DNA of 20,988 nt, from NCBI GenBank assembly GCA_023212695.1, contig JALCCG010000339.1, positions 1-20,988 on the forward strand, read 5' to 3'. The stretch is from Sporisorium sorghi (lineage: Eukaryota > Basidiomycota > Ustilaginomycetes > Ustilaginales > Ustilaginaceae). The first letter of the stretch is position 1. Each line of letters opens with the position of its first letter. Both the position numbers and the translations under genes were made by a program. The notes under the pieces were generated by a model, which saw only the letters and a list, made by a program, of their open reading frames with translations, did not search any database and was not told the DNA's origin. Shown here piece after piece: positions 17,814 through 20,988 of the stretch.

Positions 17814-19110
17814 ATGCACCTCCTCGCAAAAGCAGCGGGGCTCGTCTCGCTGGCGGCCTGCATCGCCTCCGCCTCGCCTCTGCAGAAGCGCGACTTTGGT
17901 CCCGTCACGATCTACACGCCCCCGAGCAACTACACGAGCGACCGGTCGCTCTATGCTCGGTCGCTGATGCTCACGGTCAACGATGTAAGTTTCGACAAAG
18001 CATGTTGTAGTTCAAGAAAGGAGCTGACGCTTTGATCTTGGTTCGGAACGCGAGGTAGAACACGGGCACGCTGCTCACGACATGGGAGAACTACTCGGGC
18101 GGCGTGACGTGGTTCCCGATCTACTGCTCGACGGATCACGGGTACACGTGGTCGCCCTTCTCGACGGTGACCGACCAGGTGAACGGCTGGGGTCTGCGAT
18201 ACCAGCCGTTCCTGTACGAGCTCAAGCAGAGCTTTGCGGGCTACCCGGCGGGCTCGATCTTGCTTGCGGGCAACTCGATCCCGGAGGACCTGTCCAAGAC
18301 GCAGCTCGATCTGTACATTAGCACGGACAAGGGGTATGTTGACGAAAAACAACGTTGGCTGGAGAAAGATGCGGTTTGCTGACCCTTGCAACATTGCCCA
18401 ACAGCAAAACGTGGAAGTTCCTCTCGCACATCGCAGCAGGCGGCAAGGCGGTGCCGAACGACGGCGAGACGCCCGTGTGGGAACCCTTCCTGCTCGTCAA
18501 CAATGGCCAGCTGATCTGCTACTACTCGGACCAGCGCGACACTCGCTACGGGTAGAAGCTTGTGCACCAGACCACCACTGACCTCAAGAACTGGGGCGCC
18601 GTGGTGGACGACGTGACCGAGACCACCTACTCCGCGCGCCCGGGTATGCCCGTGGTGGCGCAGATGGGCAACGGCAACTACATCACGACGTTCGAATACG
18701 GCGGTGCGCCCGAGGGCGATTTTGCGGTGTACTACAAGGTATCCAACGACCCGTTGAGCTGGGCGGACAAGCCGCAGCAGGTGCTGCGGGCTTCGGATGG
18801 GACGGTGCCGCGGTCGAGCCCGTATGTCATGTGGACGCCGGTCGGGTCGAGTGCGGGCACAACGGCGAATGGGACAGTCGTGGTCAGCGCGTACTCGGAC
18901 ACGGGGTTGTACGTGAATCGGGCGAATGGAGCCGCGAATGCATGGACCCGGCTGTCGGTGCCCAACGCTCCTGCGGCCTACTCGCGCGCTGTCACCAAGG
19001 GGTTCAATCCGAAGGACATTGTCATCGTCGGCGGAGGCGCGCTCGGTCAGGGCTCGACGAACCACGTCACGTTCAGCGCGCGCGACGTCAACGGCTGCAG
19101 CACGTGCTGA
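17814..19110 (+). pseudogene. Secreted GH93-like exo-arabinanase (BNR/Asp-box) with in-frame TAG
   Basis: Exons 17814-17984, 18059-18333 and 18405-19110 join in phase, with introns of 74 and 71 nt. Apart from one stop the frame spans 383 codons. It starts with a signal peptide (about 1-20, ending ASA) and a Kex2-type KR at 25-26. The sialidase-fold Asp-boxes STDHGYTW (81-88) and STDKGKTW (145-152) follow. GWGLRYQPFLYEL, PVWEPF and FEYGGAPEGD are typical of GH93, whose members release arabinobiose from linear 1,5-arabinan. Glu175 and Glu246 are spaced almost like the two catalytic glutamates I recall for the Fusarium enzyme. Codon 199 (18553-18555) is TAG, between RYG and KLVHQTTTDLKNWG, where relatives have Gln; one C-to-T change explains it. 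The truncated product would lack the second Glu. The other BNR families are the alternative assignment. Confidence 0.8.
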
Positions 19111-19373
19111 AAAAGCCAGCGAGCGAGCGTCGTGTGCGCGCTGCCGGTCCGTCATCAGCCTCAAATCATGTTGTAAGCCCAACGCAGTTCAATGGAAGAC
19201 ACGCTGATCTTGGCGAAAGAAGAGAGATGCAAGGGTTGTGATTGGGGGGAATGCAGCATGATCGAACTGTTGGAGTTGAGCGGTACAAGTACAAAGTGAG
19301 ATGCGTGCACGAGATCACAGAAGAGATGCGATGGAGCTAGAAGTCGAGCAGAGTTGCCGTTGACGCAAAGCAG

Positions 19374-20910
19374 TCAGAAAGCGCCGCCTGCCATGCCGGC
19401 GGCCGTGTCCATCATCAAGTCGACACCAAAAAAGATGCTGAACAGGTCGCCGCCGAGCCACCTACGGCGTTCGAAGAGTGACACAGTGCTGGGTGGTGTC
19501 GCCTCGACGGAAGCATCCCGCTCGTTGCCGCTCGATCGGCCACCAACCTTGTCGTAGCTCGACTTTACGAACCACGACAGATGCGCGGCAAACGCCGAAC
19601 GGTCGATCTGGTCCAGCTGGTCGAACCGCTTGCTGCACAGGCAGATGAGCTCCTGCGCGGAGCGGCTCTGCTCGGCATCGTGGAGGTCCACCAGCAGCGC
19701 CGACGCCGCCGCCGCCGCCTGAGCGAAGCGCCGCAGCAAATATCCGGGTGCGTACAGCAGCGCGCCACTGATCTCGGGATCCGTAAAGATGTCCATCAGC
19801 ACCTGGCACGCCTGGCGCATGTCGTGCCTGTACGCTGCGACAAACCGGGCGGAATCCTCTTCGTAGCGCACGTCGTAGCCGTTTCCAGCCTTGGGCGGCG
19901 GGCGCCCGAGTTCGCCGGACTTGAGCGCCACCGCAGCGAGGTAGATCTGGAGCGTCCAGCGGTCGACGAGGCCCACGATGCGCTCGAGTCGGCTGCAGTC
20001 GGACTCGGAGGCGAGCCAGCGCTTTTCGAGGTCGAAGAGCTGGGATTCGAGGTACTTGAAGCGGTCCCAGTCGTGGGTGAGGTTGGATCGGACGGTGGGT
20101 GGCGGCAGTTCGGCTAGAGGCAGCGGCGAGTTGGACGACATCTCGCTCAGCCACATTTGCAGCTCTTTGAGGACGGGAACGGCTTTGGCGAGGTAGGGCG
20201 TTGGGATGGAGCTTCGAGGCGGGCGCGGCGCCTGGGAGAGGAGAAGGTCGTGATCGGTCAAATCCATGCCTTTGCCCGTGTCGATGGCAGCCAGGGATTC
20301 GAAGGCCTTGAGCGAGGTCCAGAGGGACGGCAGGCTCTGCGAATGGACCAACGCGCCGCGATCACCGTTGAGGGCGGCGAGCTGCGTGTCTCGCGCAACA
20401 CTCTGCAGGACGTTGGAGGCGTGACTCGAGAGCAGCTTTTCGTCGGGCGAGCCAGGGAAGGCTTGTGGCCAGTATGCGATAAGCAGGATGGCCTGGACGG
20501 TGCCGATGGTGGGCTCCGAGGCGCACAGCTGGGCACCGAGCTGGTCGAGTGCAAAGGTGGCCAGGCCGGTGTGGATCTCGGAGCGAACCGAGGGGTCGGC
20601 CTTGGCGTGCGAGTCTTGGTACAGGGCTCCGATGGTGACGAGGACGGAGAGGAGGAAAGGGTGGGAAGCGGAAAGAGAGGCTGCGCCGGTCTTGACGTCG
20701 AGGTCCAAGAAGGGCGCAAACGCATGGCAGTATGTCAAGAAGCTGTGGGATCGAGGCTGGTCAGTACAGGCGTTCAAGGAATCTGCAAGATCTCTAGAGA
20801 CAAGACATGCTGCAAGAGCCGAAAGCTTACACTTCAAGGAGCATCTGGCCCATCTCGAGCGTGATGAAACCTGCTTCGATGGGATTGCTGGATGGCTTGA
20901 GTCGACCGGC

Positions 20911-20988
<78 letters not shown>
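19374..20988 (-). CDS. Fungal-specific transcription factor, 5' end beyond the window
   Basis: Only the middle and C-terminus are visible: 508 residues in two exons, 20831-20988 (continuing outside) and 19374-20742. They are joined across an 88-nt intron (GTAAGC...CCCACAG) whose phase fits. The visible part opens with at least 26 serines encoded by the CTG/AGC repeat. Then comes NPIEAGFITLEMGQMLLEV spliced to FLTYCHAFAPFLDLD, HPFLLSVLVTIGALY and VQAILLIAYWP. This is the pattern of the fungal transcription factor middle homology region that accompanies Zn2Cys6 DNA-binding domains. The zinc cluster itself would be encoded past position 20988 and was not seen. The frame is intact. It converges on the arabinanase-like gene with 263 nt between stops, so it is a candidate regulator of the adjacent sugar genes; that link is inference. 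Confidence 0.82.
20912..20988. repeat. (CTG)25 trinucleotide repeat at the window edge
   Basis: There are 77 nt of uninterrupted CTG running off the end. On the minus strand, in the reading frame supported by the downstream splice, it encodes a serine run (AGC codons, the last being AGT). The true length is unknown because the window ends within it. Confidence 0.95.

Overview
The window is a gene-dense piece of a fungal nuclear genome. Genes are close together on both strands, most spliced genes have introns of about 67-96 nt with GT...AG ends, and the proteins are fungal types (Atg7, the RNA triphosphatase-independent capping guanylyltransferase, Rpa12, a Zn2Cys6-family regulator). GC-rich coding DNA plus long A, T, CA and CTG tracts between genes suggest a basidiomycete. 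My best guess is a smut relative (Ustilaginaceae), but that placement is inference.

Layout. 1-130: an A44/T55 homopolymer pair. 209-750 (+): RNA polymerase I subunit RPA12. 849-3095 (-): autophagy E1 enzyme ATG7. 3549-4955 (-): mRNA capping guanylyltransferase. 6248-7082 (+): a small Pro/Gln/Tyr- and Cys-rich CYSTM-type protein. 7808-8767 (+): proteasome beta5 subunit. 8948-9982 (-): a SIRT5-like sirtuin that no longer reads through. 10783-11707 (+): an unrecognised membrane protein with two apparent single-base lesions. 11895-13616 (-): intracellular GH51 alpha-L-arabinofuranosidase. 14966-16617 (+): a sugar-porter MFS transporter with two frameshifts. 17814-19110 (+): a secreted GH93-like exo-arabinanase with an in-frame TAG. 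19374-20988 (-): a fungal transcription factor whose DNA-binding end lies beyond the window, which stops inside a CTG repeat.

The left 9 kb is housekeeping (rRNA transcription, mRNA capping, autophagy, protein turnover) and these genes are intact. The right 9 kb reads as a compact arabinan-use cluster. A secreted exo-arabinanase would release short arabinose sugars, a transporter would import them, a cytosolic GH51 would split them, and a regulator sits beside them. The secreted enzyme and the transporter are both broken in this sequence, while GH51 and the regulator are open. Either the pathway is decaying or the assembly carries single-base errors; reads would decide. Several indels fall on runs of exactly four identical bases, which fits either explanation.

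No tRNA, rRNA, CRISPR array or transposon was recognised.
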